Source of the DNA: Betaproteobacteria bacterium LSUCC0117
GTDB taxonomy: Bacteria > Pseudomonadota > Gammaproteobacteria > Burkholderiales > Burkholderiaceae_C
Assembly: GCA_030441535.1 (NCBI GenBank)
Contig: JAUJFZ010000002.1
Location: 186,001 to 250,000, forward strand
Reading direction: 5' to 3'
Length of the DNA: 64,000 bases
Shown here: one piece after another, positions 1-8,263 of the stretch
Layout: each line of letters begins with the position of its first letter
Position numbering within the stretch: position 1 is the stretch's first letter
Position numbers and translations under genes: made by a program
The notes under the pieces: model-generated
Databases searched by the model: none
The model's input: only the letters and a program-made list of their open reading frames with translations
What the model was told of the DNA's origin: nothing

Positions 1-1
1 G

Positions 2-292
2 CTTTTCCCGCGCAAGGGCTTAACGGCGCATCTGTGGTTGCCCACGCCAGCGTTCCAAGCCGCCGCGCATAAAGATCTGCCGATGCACGCCTTGGATGCC
101 CTTTGGGCTGACGCGTTACGGACCGATGTTGCCTTGGCGGGTAAGCCATTTACACCGCTGCCAGTGATGGGGATTCCAGGCTGGGATGCCGCCAATAACA
201 ATGCCTGTTTTTACAGCGATGCGGGGGTGTTCCGCCCCTTGCGTGAGGGGCAAAAAGCCCCACAGCGCGTGAGCCAAATGCCGGTGGCTTGA
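2..292 (+). CDS. DUF3025-family protein, C-terminal part (5' end outside window)
   Basis: The frame is open from the first bases of the window to a TGA at 290-292, so this is the end of a gene that starts upstream. The tail has the pattern PLPVMGIPGWD...NNACFYSDAGVFRP, which resembles the C-terminal end of DUF3025 proteins of Burkholderiales (a glycine-tryptophan motif followed by an FY-D-VFR motif). The function of that family is unknown. About 97 residues are visible. The family call rests on a short segment and is moderately secure; that it is a real coding tail is more secure. Confidence 0.65.
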   Translation, partial: LFPRKGLTAHLWLPTPAFQAAAHKDLPMHALDALWADALRTDVALAGKPFTPLPVMGIPGWDAANNNACFYSDAGVFRPLREGQKAPQRVSQMPVA

Positions 293-388
293 AATCCGGC
301 GGGAGACACCCCATATCATTCACACGGCTGACCCATTTGATCAAAGTCACGGCGGTGTCGCGGTGGCGGTCAGCGGAGGATAGAAGAC

Positions 389-1261
389 ATGAAACGCATC
401 GTTTTGTTTGTGCTCACCAACGTCGCCATCATGGTGGTTTTGGGCGTCACGGCGAGCTTGTTTGGCTTTAACCGTTTCTTAACGGCGAATGGCCTCGACC
501 TGGGGGCCTTGTTGGGCTTCTCGCTCATCATGGGCTTCGGTGGTGCCCTCATCTCGCTCCTCATCAGCAAGCCTATCGCCAAATGGAGCACCGGTGCGCA
601 AGTGATTACGCAGCCACGCAACGCGGATGAAGCGTGGTTGCTGCAAACGGTTCAAACCTTCTCAGAGCGTGCGGGTATTGCCATGCCTGAGGTCGCTATT
701 TACGAGGGGGAAGCCAATGCCTTCGCAACGGGTGCCTTCAAAAACAGCGCACTGGTGGCGGTATCTACTGGTCTGCTACGGGGTATGACGCGGGAGGAAG
801 TTGAGGCGGTTTTGGCGCACGAGGTGGCACACGTTGCCAATGGCGACATGGTCACCATGACGCTGATTCAAGGTGTTATGAACACCTTCGTCGTCTTCAT
901 CAGTCGGGTGGTGGGATCGATGGTAGATGCGGCGCTGCGTCGCAACGACAGCGGAAGCTCTGGCCCTGGTATGGGCTACTTCATCACGACCATCGTGATG
1001 GATATCGTGTTGGGTTTTGTCGCTGCCATCATCGTGGCGTGGTTCAGCCGTCAGCGTGAATTCCGTGCTGACGCGGGTGCGGCGCACCTGATGGGGCGCA
1101 AGCAGCCCATGATCAACGCGCTAGCCCGCCTGGGTGGCATGCATGCTGGTGAACTGCCAAAGACCATGGCCGCTTTTGGTATTGCCGGCGGACTGGGCAG
1201 CTTGTTTGCCACCCACCCACCGATTGAAGAGCGCATTGCGCGTTTGCGCGAAACCGCTTAA
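389..1261 (+). CDS. htpX: HtpX membrane zinc metalloprotease
   Basis: A 290-residue M48-family protease of the inner membrane that degrades misfolded or damaged membrane proteins together with FtsH. Two N-terminal hydrophobic segments (about residues 4-26 and 38-60) precede the zinc site HEVAH at about residues 144-148. Another hydrophobic stretch follows (about 195-220), and the third zinc ligand lies in the QREFRADAGAAHL motif. The length matches the family (E. coli 293). A GGAGGA ribosome site sits about 10 nt before the ATG. The gene converges on the ABC transporter gene and their stop codons overlap (1258-1261). Confidence 0.95.
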   Translation: MKRIVLFVLTNVAIMVVLGVTASLFGFNRFLTANGLDLGALLGFSLIMGFGGALISLLISKPIAKWSTGAQVITQPRNADEAWLLQTVQTFSERAGIAMPEVAIYEGEANAFATGAFKNSALVAVSTGLLRGMTREEVEAVLAHEVAHVANGDMVTMTLIQGVMNTFVVFISRVVGSMVDAALRRNDSGSSGPGMGYFITTIVMDIVLGFVAAIIVAWFSRQREFRADAGAAHLMGRKQPMINALARLGGMHAGELPKTMAAFGIAGGLGSLFATHPPIEERIARLRETA

Positions 1262-3072
1262 GCGATAGCCGCACTCGGCGCACTTGGCATGTGCCAAGTG
1301 TCGCTGTGTAACTTGGCCACACTGGTACGGTGTGCCACGGAGATGACGGTGCCGCCCCGGGCTTGCATGTCATCAAGTAGCGCTTGGTAAACGACCGCCT
1401 CGGTTTTTTCGTCAAGTGCGCTGGTGGCTTCGTCTAAGAACAGCCATGCCGGCTGCTTCAAAAAGACCCTTGCGATCGCGAGGCGCTGTTGTTCACCCCC
1501 TGATAATTTCTGCGTCCAGTTTGCTTCCGCTGACAAGTCCGTGGCTAAGTGTGCCAAGCCTGCCCGGGTGAGGGCGCGCGCCAAATGCGCATCCTCCAGC
1601 CCGTCGCTGGATTGGGGATACGCCACCGCTTCGCGCAGCGTGCCACTCGGAAAATAAGGCCGCTGCGGTAAAAACATGGCCCGAGCCCCAAAATCTTCAG
1701 GCTGACTGAGATGTCCCTGCCACCAGGGCCAGATACCGGCAATGGCGCGCAGCAGGGTCGACTTGCCGCTGCCCGACGGCCCTTGTACGCACAGCGTGGT
1801 GCCCGTGTTGATTTGCAAGTCCAGCGGCCCACCAATGACCTGCCCGCTCGGCAACGTCAGTTGCAAGCCAGACGCTTGCAGGCCCGCATCTGGGCTGGTA
1901 TGTGTCCAATGTTGCGCGGGGTCCTTTGTGGGTTCAGAGACTTGGGCCATCGCGTCATCAAAGCGCGTCAGACGGTCGGTGGTGGCGCGCCAACTGGCCA
2001 AGGCGTCGTAGCTGTCAACAAACCAACTGAGGGCGTCTTGTACGCGTCCAAAAGCAGACGAAATTTGCATCAGCTGGCCCAACTGAATCGCGCCGCTAAA
2101 GAAACGCGGGGCAGCCACCACGAATGGGAAAACGACCGCCAGCTGACCAAAGCCAACCGTAAACCAAGTGAGGCGCTTTTTGGCCAACAGCAGCGCGATG
2201 TAGTTACTCAGAACCGCACCGAAGCGGCGATCCAGACGGCCACGCTCAACCGGTTCACCTTTGTCCATCGCCACCGATTCGCTGTACTCGCGCAGGCGCA
2301 CCAGTTGGTGTCGGTAGTCAGCTTCCACACGTTGCTGCTTGAAATTGAGGGCAATCAGCGGGCGGCCAATGTAATGCGCCAGCACACTGCCGATCAGGCA
2401 ATACAGCACCGCCATCCAGACCATAAAGCCAGGGATGGTGACCGCGCTACCAAACAGGTAGAAGGAAAAATCACCCGACAGCGACCACAAAATGCCCACA
2501 AAACTGAACAGTGTGACCAACGAGTTGAGCAGCCCCATGGTCAGGCTCACGGAGTAGCCGGTGAAGAGGTTCAGGTCCTCTTGTATCCGTTGGTCAGGGT
2601 TGTCGGTCGCGGCGGCATCAGATTGCGTGAAACGCAGCAGTTCAAGGCGATAAAACGCGTTACCCGATAGCCACCGTTTGGCGTAACTGTTGGTCATCCA
2701 TTCTCGCCACCGCATCTCCAGCAGTTGCGTGAGGTAGAAGCGGTAAACCGCGATGACGATGAAGATAAATGCAATCACCATGAAGCGCTGCAACTGATAC
2801 CAAAACACCTCGGCATCGCGGTTTTGCAACGAGTCGTAAAACAAGCGGTTCCACTCGTTCAACAACACCAGCATATAAACCGCTGCCAAATTCAGTGCAA
2901 TGATCGCGCTGAGCATGCCGCGCGCATACCACTTGCGCTCCGACATGAAGTAGGGGGCCGCCAAGGCACCCGCACGCTTCAAAAAGTTGAGGAACGATCT
3001 AACATTGGTTGCCGCAGATTCGTAAGCCTGTTGCACAGGGCGCGGCAAGACACGTTGCAGTAACGAATTCAT
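1258..3072 (-). CDS. ABC transporter, fused permease/ATPase (YddA/SbmA-like)
   Basis: A 604-residue half-transporter with an N-terminal membrane domain (several hydrophobic segments between about residues 50 and 340) of the ABC_membrane_2/SbmA-BacA type. The EWNRLFYDSLQNRD and DNPDQRIQEDL motifs are typical of that group. The C-terminal ATPase carries Walker A GPSGSGKS, signature LSGGEQQRLAIAR and Walker B LFLDEATSALDE. It should work as a homodimer in the inner membrane. Relatives import peptides or move very-long-chain or vitamin-B12-like substrates, and the substrate cannot be read from the sequence. It is the last gene of a probable ilvA-nucleotidase-ABC transcript, 17 nt after the nucleotidase. 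Confidence 0.88.
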   Translation of the reverse strand: MNSLLQRVLPRPVQQAYESAATNVRSFLNFLKRAGALAAPYFMSERKWYARGMLSAIIALNLAAVYMLVLLNEWNRLFYDSLQNRDAEVFWYQLQRFMVIAFIFIVIAVYRFYLTQLLEMRWREWMTNSYAKRWLSGNAFYRLELLRFTQSDAAATDNPDQRIQEDLNLFTGYSVSLTMGLLNSLVTLFSFVGILWSLSGDFSFYLFGSAVTIPGFMVWMAVLYCLIGSVLAHYIGRPLIALNFKQQRVEADYRHQLVRLREYSESVAMDKGEPVERGRLDRRFGAVLSNYIALLLAKKRLTWFTVGFGQLAVVFPFVVAAPRFFSGAIQLGQLMQISSAFGRVQDALSWFVDSYDALASWRATTDRLTRFDDAMAQVSEPTKDPAQHWTHTSPDAGLQASGLQLTLPSGQVIGGPLDLQINTGTTLCVQGPSGSGKSTLLRAIAGIWPWWQGHLSQPEDFGARAMFLPQRPYFPSGTLREAVAYPQSSDGLEDAHLARALTRAGLAHLATDLSAEANWTQKLSGGEQQRLAIARVFLKQPAWLFLDEATSALDEKTEAVVYQALLDDMQARGGTVISVAHRTSVAKLHSDTWHMPSAPSAAIA

Positions 3073-3089
3073 AATTGACAGAGCTCGGG

Positions 3090-4004
3090 TTAAGACGAAG
3101 CGTTGCGCGTACCGCTGGCGACGTGCCCAGCGGGTACGTGCGTGGCGGCGGATTCGACATGACCGGTTTGGTCGTCGAAGAAGAAGTCAGGTTCAAATTC
3201 TCGTAAAAATTCGCCCTTCGGTAGACCACCCAAAAAGATAGCCTCATCGATATCGATGTGCCAATCCATCAAGGTACGAATCGCGCGCTCGTGCGCAGGC
3301 GCACTGCGCGCGGTGACTAAAGCGGTGCGTAACGCAATGGGCGGATTTTTTTGCTCGTCACCCAGTTGCTGCATGTTATGAAGTGCCGCCAGCAGGGGTT
3401 TGAATGGCCCGCCCGGCAGGGGAACTGCGGCGCGCTGTGCCTCGTGTTGCACAAATGCGTCCAGCCCTTGGTCTTGGAATACGCGCTCGGCCTCGTCGCT
3501 GAATAACACGGCATCACCGTCAAAGGCAATGCGCAATTCGTGCGGGTGGGCCTCTGAGGCTTGCGCCGAGTGCGGGTACACCTGTGCAGCGGGAACCCCA
3601 GCAGCCAAGGCATCTCGCACATCGGACAGGTGCGTGGAGAGAAATAAGTTGGCGTGCAAAGGGCGCAAATACCGCCAGGGTGACCGACCGCGCGTGAAGC
3701 TGCCTCGTTGAATAGCCAGACCGTAATTCTTGGCCGAGCGGAAGACCCGCATACCACTCACGGGGTCGTTGCGCGACAGGATGACCACCTCAACTTGTTG
3801 GCGGTCAGGGCTGTTGAAAGCCAGCAGCTTTTTCACCAGTGAAAACGCCACGCCCGGTTTAGCGGGCTCGTCTAAACGGGTGAGTTGCAGTTGCATGTAG
3901 GCGCGGTCATCGCCTTGCTCAAAAACGTGGTTTTCTTCTTCGAAGTCAAACAAGGCCCGCGATGAAATCGCAACGACGAGTTTTCCATCTAATGAGGTTG
4001 CCAT
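3090..4004 (-). CDS. Cytosolic 5'-nucleotidase (NT5C1-like family)
   Basis: A 304-residue protein of the bacterial 5'-nucleotidase family PF06189, which removes phosphate from nucleoside monophosphates. Family-typical segments are the N-terminal LVVAISSRALFDFEEEN, the central VVILSRNDPVSGMRVF, and AFDGDAVLFSDEAERVF. The last two are HAD-like acidic segments probably carrying the catalytic aspartates. FFDDQTGHVESA closes the protein. The start ATG is 9 nt after the ilvA stop, so the two are probably co-transcribed. The role is most likely nucleotide pool balance. Confidence 0.85.
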   Translation of the reverse strand: MATSLDGKLVVAISSRALFDFEEENHVFEQGDDRAYMQLQLTRLDEPAKPGVAFSLVKKLLAFNSPDRQQVEVVILSRNDPVSGMRVFRSAKNYGLAIQRGSFTRGRSPWRYLRPLHANLFLSTHLSDVRDALAAGVPAAQVYPHSAQASEAHPHELRIAFDGDAVLFSDEAERVFQDQGLDAFVQHEAQRAAVPLPGGPFKPLLAALHNMQQLGDEQKNPPIALRTALVTARSAPAHERAIRTLMDWHIDIDEAIFLGGLPKGEFLREFEPDFFFDDQTGHVESAATHVPAGHVASGTRNASS

Positions 4005-4013
4005 GTTCTCTGG

Positions 4014-5573
4014 TTAACTGTTCTTTAGAAAGAGCTGGAAGACGGGATTTTCCGTCTCATCAATGTAAGGGTAGCCCAGTTCTGTTAGGAAGGTTTTAAA
4101 CGCTTTGGTATCCCCTCTGGGGACCTGCATACCCACCAAAATACGGCCGTAATCGGCACCTTGGTTGCGGTAGTGAAAGAGGCTGATATTCCAGTTAGGC
4201 TGCATCAAGGTGAGGAACTTCAACAGCGCGCCGGGACGCTCCGGGAAGATGAAGCGCAGCAGGCGCTCATCACCGGTTTGGCCGTTGGGTCCACCCACCA
4301 TGTGGCGTACGTGCTGTTTGGCCAGCTCGTCGTGGGTGAGGTCGAGGGTTTGAAAGCCATTTTTTTGGAACAACTTCGCCAGCTTGGGGCTTTCGCCCTT
4401 TTGGGTGGACAGGCCGACAAACACATGGGCTTGGAGACCATCTTTCATCCGGTAGTTGAACTCGGTCACGTTGTGGCTGCCACCCGGCAAGTCACCCACC
4501 AAGCCGACAAAGCGTCGGAAACTACCGCGCTCCTCCGGCATGGTGACAGCGAACAAAGCCTCGCGCTCTTCACCCACATCGGCGCGTTCCGCCACGAACC
4601 GCAGACGGTCAAAGTTCATGTTGGCACCGCACAAAATCGCGCCAAAGGTTTGCCCCTTCACGCGGTGCTTGGCTACGTATTGCTTGATGGCCGCCACAGC
4701 CAGCGCCCCCGCAGGCTCTACGATGGACCGGGTATCGGTGAAGATATCCTTGATTGCGGCGCAGACCGCATCGGTGTCTACCTCGATGTATTCATCGACC
4801 AAATCATGGGCAATGCGATAGGTCTCGGCGCCAACCAGTTTCACCGCGGTGCCATCGGAGAACAAACCCACATCCGGCAAGGTCACGCGCCGACCTGTCT
4901 CAACCGATTGGATCATGGCGTTGGAGTCGTTCATTTGCACGCCAATCACCTTGACTTCGGGGCGTACGGCCTTGATGTAATTGGCAACGCCCGATATCAA
5001 GCCGCCGCCGCCAATCGCCACAAACAGGGCATCAAGCGGGCCTTGGTGTTGGCGCAACATCTCCATGGCCACCGTGCCTTGCCCTGCGATCACATCGGGG
5101 TCGTCGAAGGGGTGAACAAATGTGAGACCTTTTTTAGTTTCAAGCTCAACTGCATGGTTGTAGGCGTCTGAGTAACTCTCGCCGTGTAAAACCACCTCGC
5201 CGCCCAACCCGCGTACGGCGTCTACCTTCACTTGTGGGGTGGTTGTCGGCATCACAATGAAAGCCCGCGTACCCAATTTACGCGCACTCAAAGCGACCCC
5301 CTGGGCGTGGTTACCCGCCGAGGCGCAAATCACGCCCCGCTTGAGTTGTTGCGGCGTCAGATGCGCCATTTTGTTGTAGGCGCCGCGCAGCTTGAAACTA
5401 AATACAGGCTGCTGGTCTTCGCGTTTCAACAAAATGGTGTTGCCCAAGCGAGCGCTCAGGCGCTCGGCGACATCCAAGTTGGTTTCTTTAGCGACGTCGT
5501 AAACCTTGGCATTCAAAATGCGGGTGAGGTAGTCGGCGGGGCTGAGCTTGGTCGTTTTGGCGGTGTTGGGCAC
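4014..5573 (-). CDS. ilvA: Threonine ammonia-lyase, biosynthetic
   Basis: Converts L-threonine to 2-oxobutanoate, the first step of isoleucine synthesis. The PLP-binding lysine lies in SFKLRGAYNKM; with the GTG start at 5573 it is residue 61, next to K62 of the E. coli enzyme. The protein would be 519 residues (E. coli 514). The glycine-rich phosphate loop AIGGGGLISG is present, and two ACT-like regulatory repeats fill the last 170 residues, so isoleucine feedback is expected. The frame stays open to 5786, but that extension runs back through a strong terminator hairpin and reads as non-protein, so the longer start is rejected. No clear ribosome site precedes the GTG. Confidence 0.9.
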   Translation of the reverse strand: MPNTAKTTKLSPADYLTRILNAKVYDVAKETNLDVAERLSARLGNTILLKREDQQPVFSFKLRGAYNKMAHLTPQQLKRGVICASAGNHAQGVALSARKLGTRAFIVMPTTTPQVKVDAVRGLGGEVVLHGESYSDAYNHAVELETKKGLTFVHPFDDPDVIAGQGTVAMEMLRQHQGPLDALFVAIGGGGLISGVANYIKAVRPEVKVIGVQMNDSNAMIQSVETGRRVTLPDVGLFSDGTAVKLVGAETYRIAHDLVDEYIEVDTDAVCAAIKDIFTDTRSIVEPAGALAVAAIKQYVAKHRVKGQTFGAILCGANMNFDRLRFVAERADVGEEREALFAVTMPEERGSFRRFVGLVGDLPGGSHNVTEFNYRMKDGLQAHVFVGLSTQKGESPKLAKLFQKNGFQTLDLTHDELAKQHVRHMVGGPNGQTGDERLLRFIFPERPGALLKFLTLMQPNWNISLFHYRNQGADYGRILVGMQVPRGDTKAFKTFLTELGYPYIDETENPVFQLFLKNS

Positions 5574-5637
5574 GGTAGTCGGGCTGATTAAAGCGGATTC
5601 GGGAAACCAAGATGATACGCGCGGGAAATTTTGAGGC

Positions 5638-5669
5638 AAAAAAAAGCCCCAAGCGCAATGCTTGGGGCT
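5638..5669 (-). terminator. Intrinsic terminator of the putative sRNA
   Basis: The stem AGCCCCAAGC / GCTTGGGGCT is perfect over 10 bp with a 5-nt loop and is followed on the minus strand by eight T. It lies about 65 nt before the ilvA start, so it would stop the upstream transcript before ilvA. Confidence 0.88.
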
Positions 5670-5738
5670 GAATCCACCTTTTTTGAGGAGGTGGAGGAGA
5701 CAACTTTGGGAGATCGGGGATGAACCTACAATCTCGAT
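5638..5738 (-). ncRNA. Putative small RNA with CU-rich (anti-Shine-Dalgarno) loops upstream of ilvA
   Basis: On the minus strand a consensus -10 TATAAT (plus 5745-5750) is followed by about 100 nt with no ATG, ending in a very strong intrinsic terminator (10-bp stem 5645-5654/5660-5669, then eight U). Before the terminator lies a second hairpin (CCACCT 5674-5679 with AGGTGG 5689-5694) that is flanked and capped by CUCC repeats (5685-5700). CUCCU is complementary to ribosome-binding sites, as in several Hfq-dependent small RNAs of alpha- and betaproteobacteria. It could also be a leader that attenuates ilvA, but no leader peptide rich in Ile or Thr is visible. The RNA boundaries are estimates. 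Confidence 0.6.
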
Positions 5739-5744
5739 AAACCA

Positions 5745-5773
5745 ATTATAGCCACTTGTTGCATTGCAACAAG
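5745..5773 (-). promoter_or_regulatory. Sigma-70 promoter of the putative sRNA with overlapping 19-bp palindrome
   Basis: The -10 box TATAAT (plus 5745-5750) is a perfect match. The -35 region (about 5767-5772, TTGTTG, spacing 16) lies inside a perfect inverted repeat of 9 bp arms, CTTGTTGCA and TGCAACAAG around one T (5755-5773). The palindrome is well placed for a repressor or activator acting on this promoter. The binding protein is unknown. Confidence 0.55.
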
Positions 5774-5826
5774 GGTTTTTTCGCAAAATGTGTCCACACT
5801 GTTACTGTTAGTTAGGAACTCACAAC

Positions 5827-6270
5827 ATGGAATGCACCGTCACCTGGACTGGCGCCACCAGCACACGATCAAACATGGGATTTGTTGCCGAGACCGGCAG
5901 CGGGCATGTGCTTAATATGGATGGTGCGCCCGACGCGGCCAAACCAGAAAACGGCGGCGCCAACCTAGCGCCTCGCCCGATGGAGACCTTACTCGCCGGT
6001 ACCGGCGGTTGCACGGCATACGATGTGGTCTTGATCTTGAAGCGCGGTCGCCACCCGGTGACGGGTTGCAGCGTGAAGCTCACATCAGAACGGGCGGAGA
6101 CCGACCCCAAGGTGTTCACCAAAATTCACATGCACTTCACCATTACCGGTAACGTGCCTGCGTCAGCGGCAGAACGTGCCATAGCCATGAGCCATGAGAA
6201 GTACTGTTCCGCCAGCATCATGTTGGGTAAGACGGCTGAGATGACCACCAGCTTCGAGATACTGCCCTGA
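5827..6270 (+). CDS. OsmC/Ohr-family protein (YhfA-like)
   Basis: A 147-residue cytoplasmic protein of the OsmC fold. It has the two family cysteines, C62 in GTGGCTAYDV and C127 in HEKYCSAS, which in peroxide-reducing members form the thiol site. The absence of the Ohr-type N-terminal motif and the TGGCTAYDV signature point to the YhfA/OsmC-like branch rather than to Ohr. The physiological substrate is uncertain. AGGA lies about 12 nt before the ATG. It is transcribed away from the putative sRNA and converges on coq7. Confidence 0.88.
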   Translation: MECTVTWTGATSTRSNMGFVAETGSGHVLNMDGAPDAAKPENGGANLAPRPMETLLAGTGGCTAYDVVLILKRGRHPVTGCSVKLTSERAETDPKVFTKIHMHFTITGNVPASAAERAIAMSHEKYCSASIMLGKTAEMTTSFEILP

Positions 6271-6292
6271 ACTGTCCGCTAACGGTGCGCGC

Positions 6293-6955
6293 TTAAATGT
6301 GGTGCGCCACGGTGGTCATCACCTTGGCCGCGCCACGCATTGCCGCTTGAACCGGCGGCGGTAATTCGGTAGCACCTGCCAGGCGAGCCTCTTGGGCGTG
6401 ACGCGCCTCGTCTGCCTGCATCTGGGCGACGACCTGGCGCGAGGCGAGGTCTGCTTGGGGGAGGCGGTCCATGTGGCTGGCCAAATGCGCCTCTACCTGC
6501 CGCTCTGTCTCGACGACAAAACCCAGGCTGATCCGCTCGCCCAACCGCGCCGCTGTGAGTCCCAGTGCAAATGCCCCGGCGTACCAAATGGGGTTGAGTA
6601 GAGAGGGGCGGTCGTCCAGCGCCCGCAATCGGGCCTCAGTCCAGGCCAAGTGGTCGCCTTCCTCGGCACCAGCCGCTTCAAAGTGCTGGGCAAGCGCCTC
6701 ATTCTTAGAAAAAACCCGCGCGCCCAAGGCCTGCGAGGCATAGAGCCCCTGCGCGCATACCTCACCCACGTGGTTCACACGCATCAAAGCACCAGATAGT
6801 TTGGATTCCTCCGCAGACAGGACTGAATTCGGGCTGTCAGTCACCGCATCGGGGCCGTTGTTCAGCGGCGCGGGATGTCGACTGCTCTGCGCCTTGGCAA
6901 ACAAGGTCCGTAAGCTGGCATCAAGGGCATTAATTAAGGCGTCAGTAGGGCTCAT
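6293..6955 (-). CDS. coq7: 3-demethoxyubiquinol 3-hydroxylase (Coq7)
   Basis: A di-iron carboxylate monooxygenase that hydroxylates demethoxyubiquinol in ubiquinone synthesis at the inner membrane. Iron-ligand motifs are visible in order: NHVGEVCAQ, EEGDHLAW, ETERQVEAHL and DEARHA. The frame extends 16 codons upstream, but MSPTDALINALD at 6955 matches the usual N-terminus of the family, giving 220 residues. It converges on the osmC-like gene with a 22-nt gap. Confidence 0.92.
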   Translation of the reverse strand: MSPTDALINALDASLRTLFAKAQSSRHPAPLNNGPDAVTDSPNSVLSAEESKLSGALMRVNHVGEVCAQGLYASQALGARVFSKNEALAQHFEAAGAEEGDHLAWTEARLRALDDRPSLLNPIWYAGAFALGLTAARLGERISLGFVVETERQVEAHLASHMDRLPQADLASRQVVAQMQADEARHAQEARLAGATELPPPVQAAMRGAAKVMTTVAHHI

Positions 6956-7275
6956 CGTTGTATTGTCGCAAAACCAAACAACACAAGATTGCTGTGGCCT
7001 CATTGCGCTGTCATCCGCCGCGATGAAATTCAGCTGTTGGTTAGTAACAACGAATCTATGCCGAAGTTTAAGTCTATAAAAATCAATCGGTTAGAGGAAT
7101 TTGGTAGAAGTGACGGTAAACGTTTGTTGGCCCAAGACAACGAAAGACCCTAAAAAGCTCGAAATCCTTTGCAAGCCTTTCCGGGTTCTGGTCGAATACA
7201 TACAACTTCCTAAATAAGGGGGGTTGGCAGCTGGCAAACCCAGCTGCTCTCATTTCAACTTTGGAGAACTCTCAA
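6956..7275. other. Intergenic region upstream of the complete porin
   Basis: About 320 bp between the divergent coq7 and porin starts. It must hold promoters for both. I could not identify a convincing -10/-35 pair. The last 70 bp are a leader rich in short repeats of GCTG/CAGC and end in the GGAGA ribosome site at 7263-7267. No gene of credible length was found. Confidence 0.5.
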
Positions 7276-8103
7276 ATGAAAAAAACTCTGATTGCTATGG
7301 CTGCTGTTGCAGTCGCTGGCGTTGCTTCTGCTCAAGTCACCATCTCTGGTGTGGCTGCTGTGTCTTACCAGCAGGCTGTCGGCGGTGTGGTTGGTTTTGA
7401 CCGCACAGACGCTAACCTGAACTTTGCAGCAACTGAAGACCTGGGCGGTGGCTTGACAGCTAGCGCCTCCATGTCATTTGACCTGGGTACTCGCCAGTCT
7501 ACCGCTTTGGCTACTACAAACTCAGCTGTGTCTCTGTCTGGTGGCTTCGGTACAGTCGCTTACAGCAACGTCGCTGCTGGCTCATCACGTTTGAGCGGTG
7601 GTGAGTCTCTTGCTACCAGCATCAACGCTGCAATGGGCGGCGACACGATGGTGTCTCAGGTCAAGTACACATTGCCAACATTGGTCGATGGTTTGACCTT
7701 GGCAATCGACGCGACTGACGGAACCCGTGTGGTTGGCGCAACACCTATTACCTATACCGTAGGTTACAAAACAGGTCCTGTTAGCGTGACTTATGATCAG
7801 CGTGATTCTGATAAGCGCCAGCGCGTTTTGGTTAGCTTCGATGCAGGTGTCGCAATGATTTCCGCTTCTTCTGACATCAACGCTGACGATGAGAACGAAT
7901 TCGCAATCACAGCCCCCATGGGTGGCGCTACGGTTGGCATGCACTGGTTCGACGAAGGTAATAACAGCGGTACAGCTGTAGCTGCAAGCTACGCTTTGAG
8001 CAAGCGTACTTCTTTGACCATCAGCTACGCTAACCTGAAGAACCCGACTGACGCCACATACAACGGCAACACCTCACGCATTCGCTTGGGTCACACTTTC
8101 TAA
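7276..8103 (+). CDS. Outer-membrane porin, complete (expressed) copy
   Basis: A 275-residue Gram-negative porin. The signal peptide is MKKTLIAMAAVAVAGVASA with cleavage before QVTISG. The body has the alternating beta-strand pattern of general porins, and the C-terminus SRIRLGHTF ends in the terminal phenylalanine needed for Bam recognition. At 256 mature residues it is short compared with the usual 330-370, so some strands or loops are missing or it forms a smaller barrel. The ATG at 7276 has GGAGA nine nt upstream; a TTG further upstream at 7261 is in frame but unlikely. An inverted near-identical copy lies at 10695-11501. Confidence 0.88.
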   Translation: MKKTLIAMAAVAVAGVASAQVTISGVAAVSYQQAVGGVVGFDRTDANLNFAATEDLGGGLTASASMSFDLGTRQSTALATTNSAVSLSGGFGTVAYSNVAAGSSRLSGGESLATSINAAMGGDTMVSQVKYTLPTLVDGLTLAIDATDGTRVVGATPITYTVGYKTGPVSVTYDQRDSDKRQRVLVSFDAGVAMISASSDINADDENEFAITAPMGGATVGMHWFDEGNNSGTAVAASYALSKRTSLTISYANLKNPTDATYNGNTSRIRLGHTF

Positions 8104-8176
8104 CCTCCCCGCTGGCATTAGCCAGTTAGAGGTTTAGAAGATTAAAAACCCCACTGTGGCAACACGGTGGGGTTTT
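7294..8176 (+). repeat. Inverted repeat, left arm (porin body, 3' UTR and terminator)
   Basis: From the GCTATGGCTGC within the signal-peptide codons to the end of the terminator this segment matches 10622-11504 in reverse orientation. I counted 18 mismatches inside the coding part, all in its first 60 percent, and three just after the stop codon. The last 330 bp of the gene are identical. Homology stops abruptly before codon 7 of the left porin. Confidence 0.92.
8145..8176 (+). terminator. Terminator of the complete porin gene
   Basis: The stem AAAACCCCACTGTG / CACGGTGGGGTTTT has 14 positions (one G-T pair) with loop GCAA and is followed by a T-rich tail. It should be strong and works in both directions. 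Confidence 0.9.
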
Positions 8177-8263
8177 GTTTTTTATGGTCGTTAAAATGTG
8201 TAGCAGCTGTTCAAAGAGACCAATCTACCCAAACCGCCGGGTTGTTTCAGACCCTATTCTCTC

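Noticed and set aside
1711..2670. Long plus-strand frame opposite the ABC transporter (319 codons).
   Set aside because: Antisense to a gene with complete Walker and signature motifs; composition is that of a shadow frame.
4161..5171. Long plus-strand frame opposite ilvA (336 codons).
   Set aside because: It lies wholly opposite a well-conserved gene, has no ribosome site and shows no family motif.
4014..5786. A 590-residue start for ilvA beginning at 5786.
   Set aside because: The added 71 codons run through a strong terminator and a promoter and do not resemble any IlvA N-terminus; the GTG at 5573 places the PLP lysine at residue 61.
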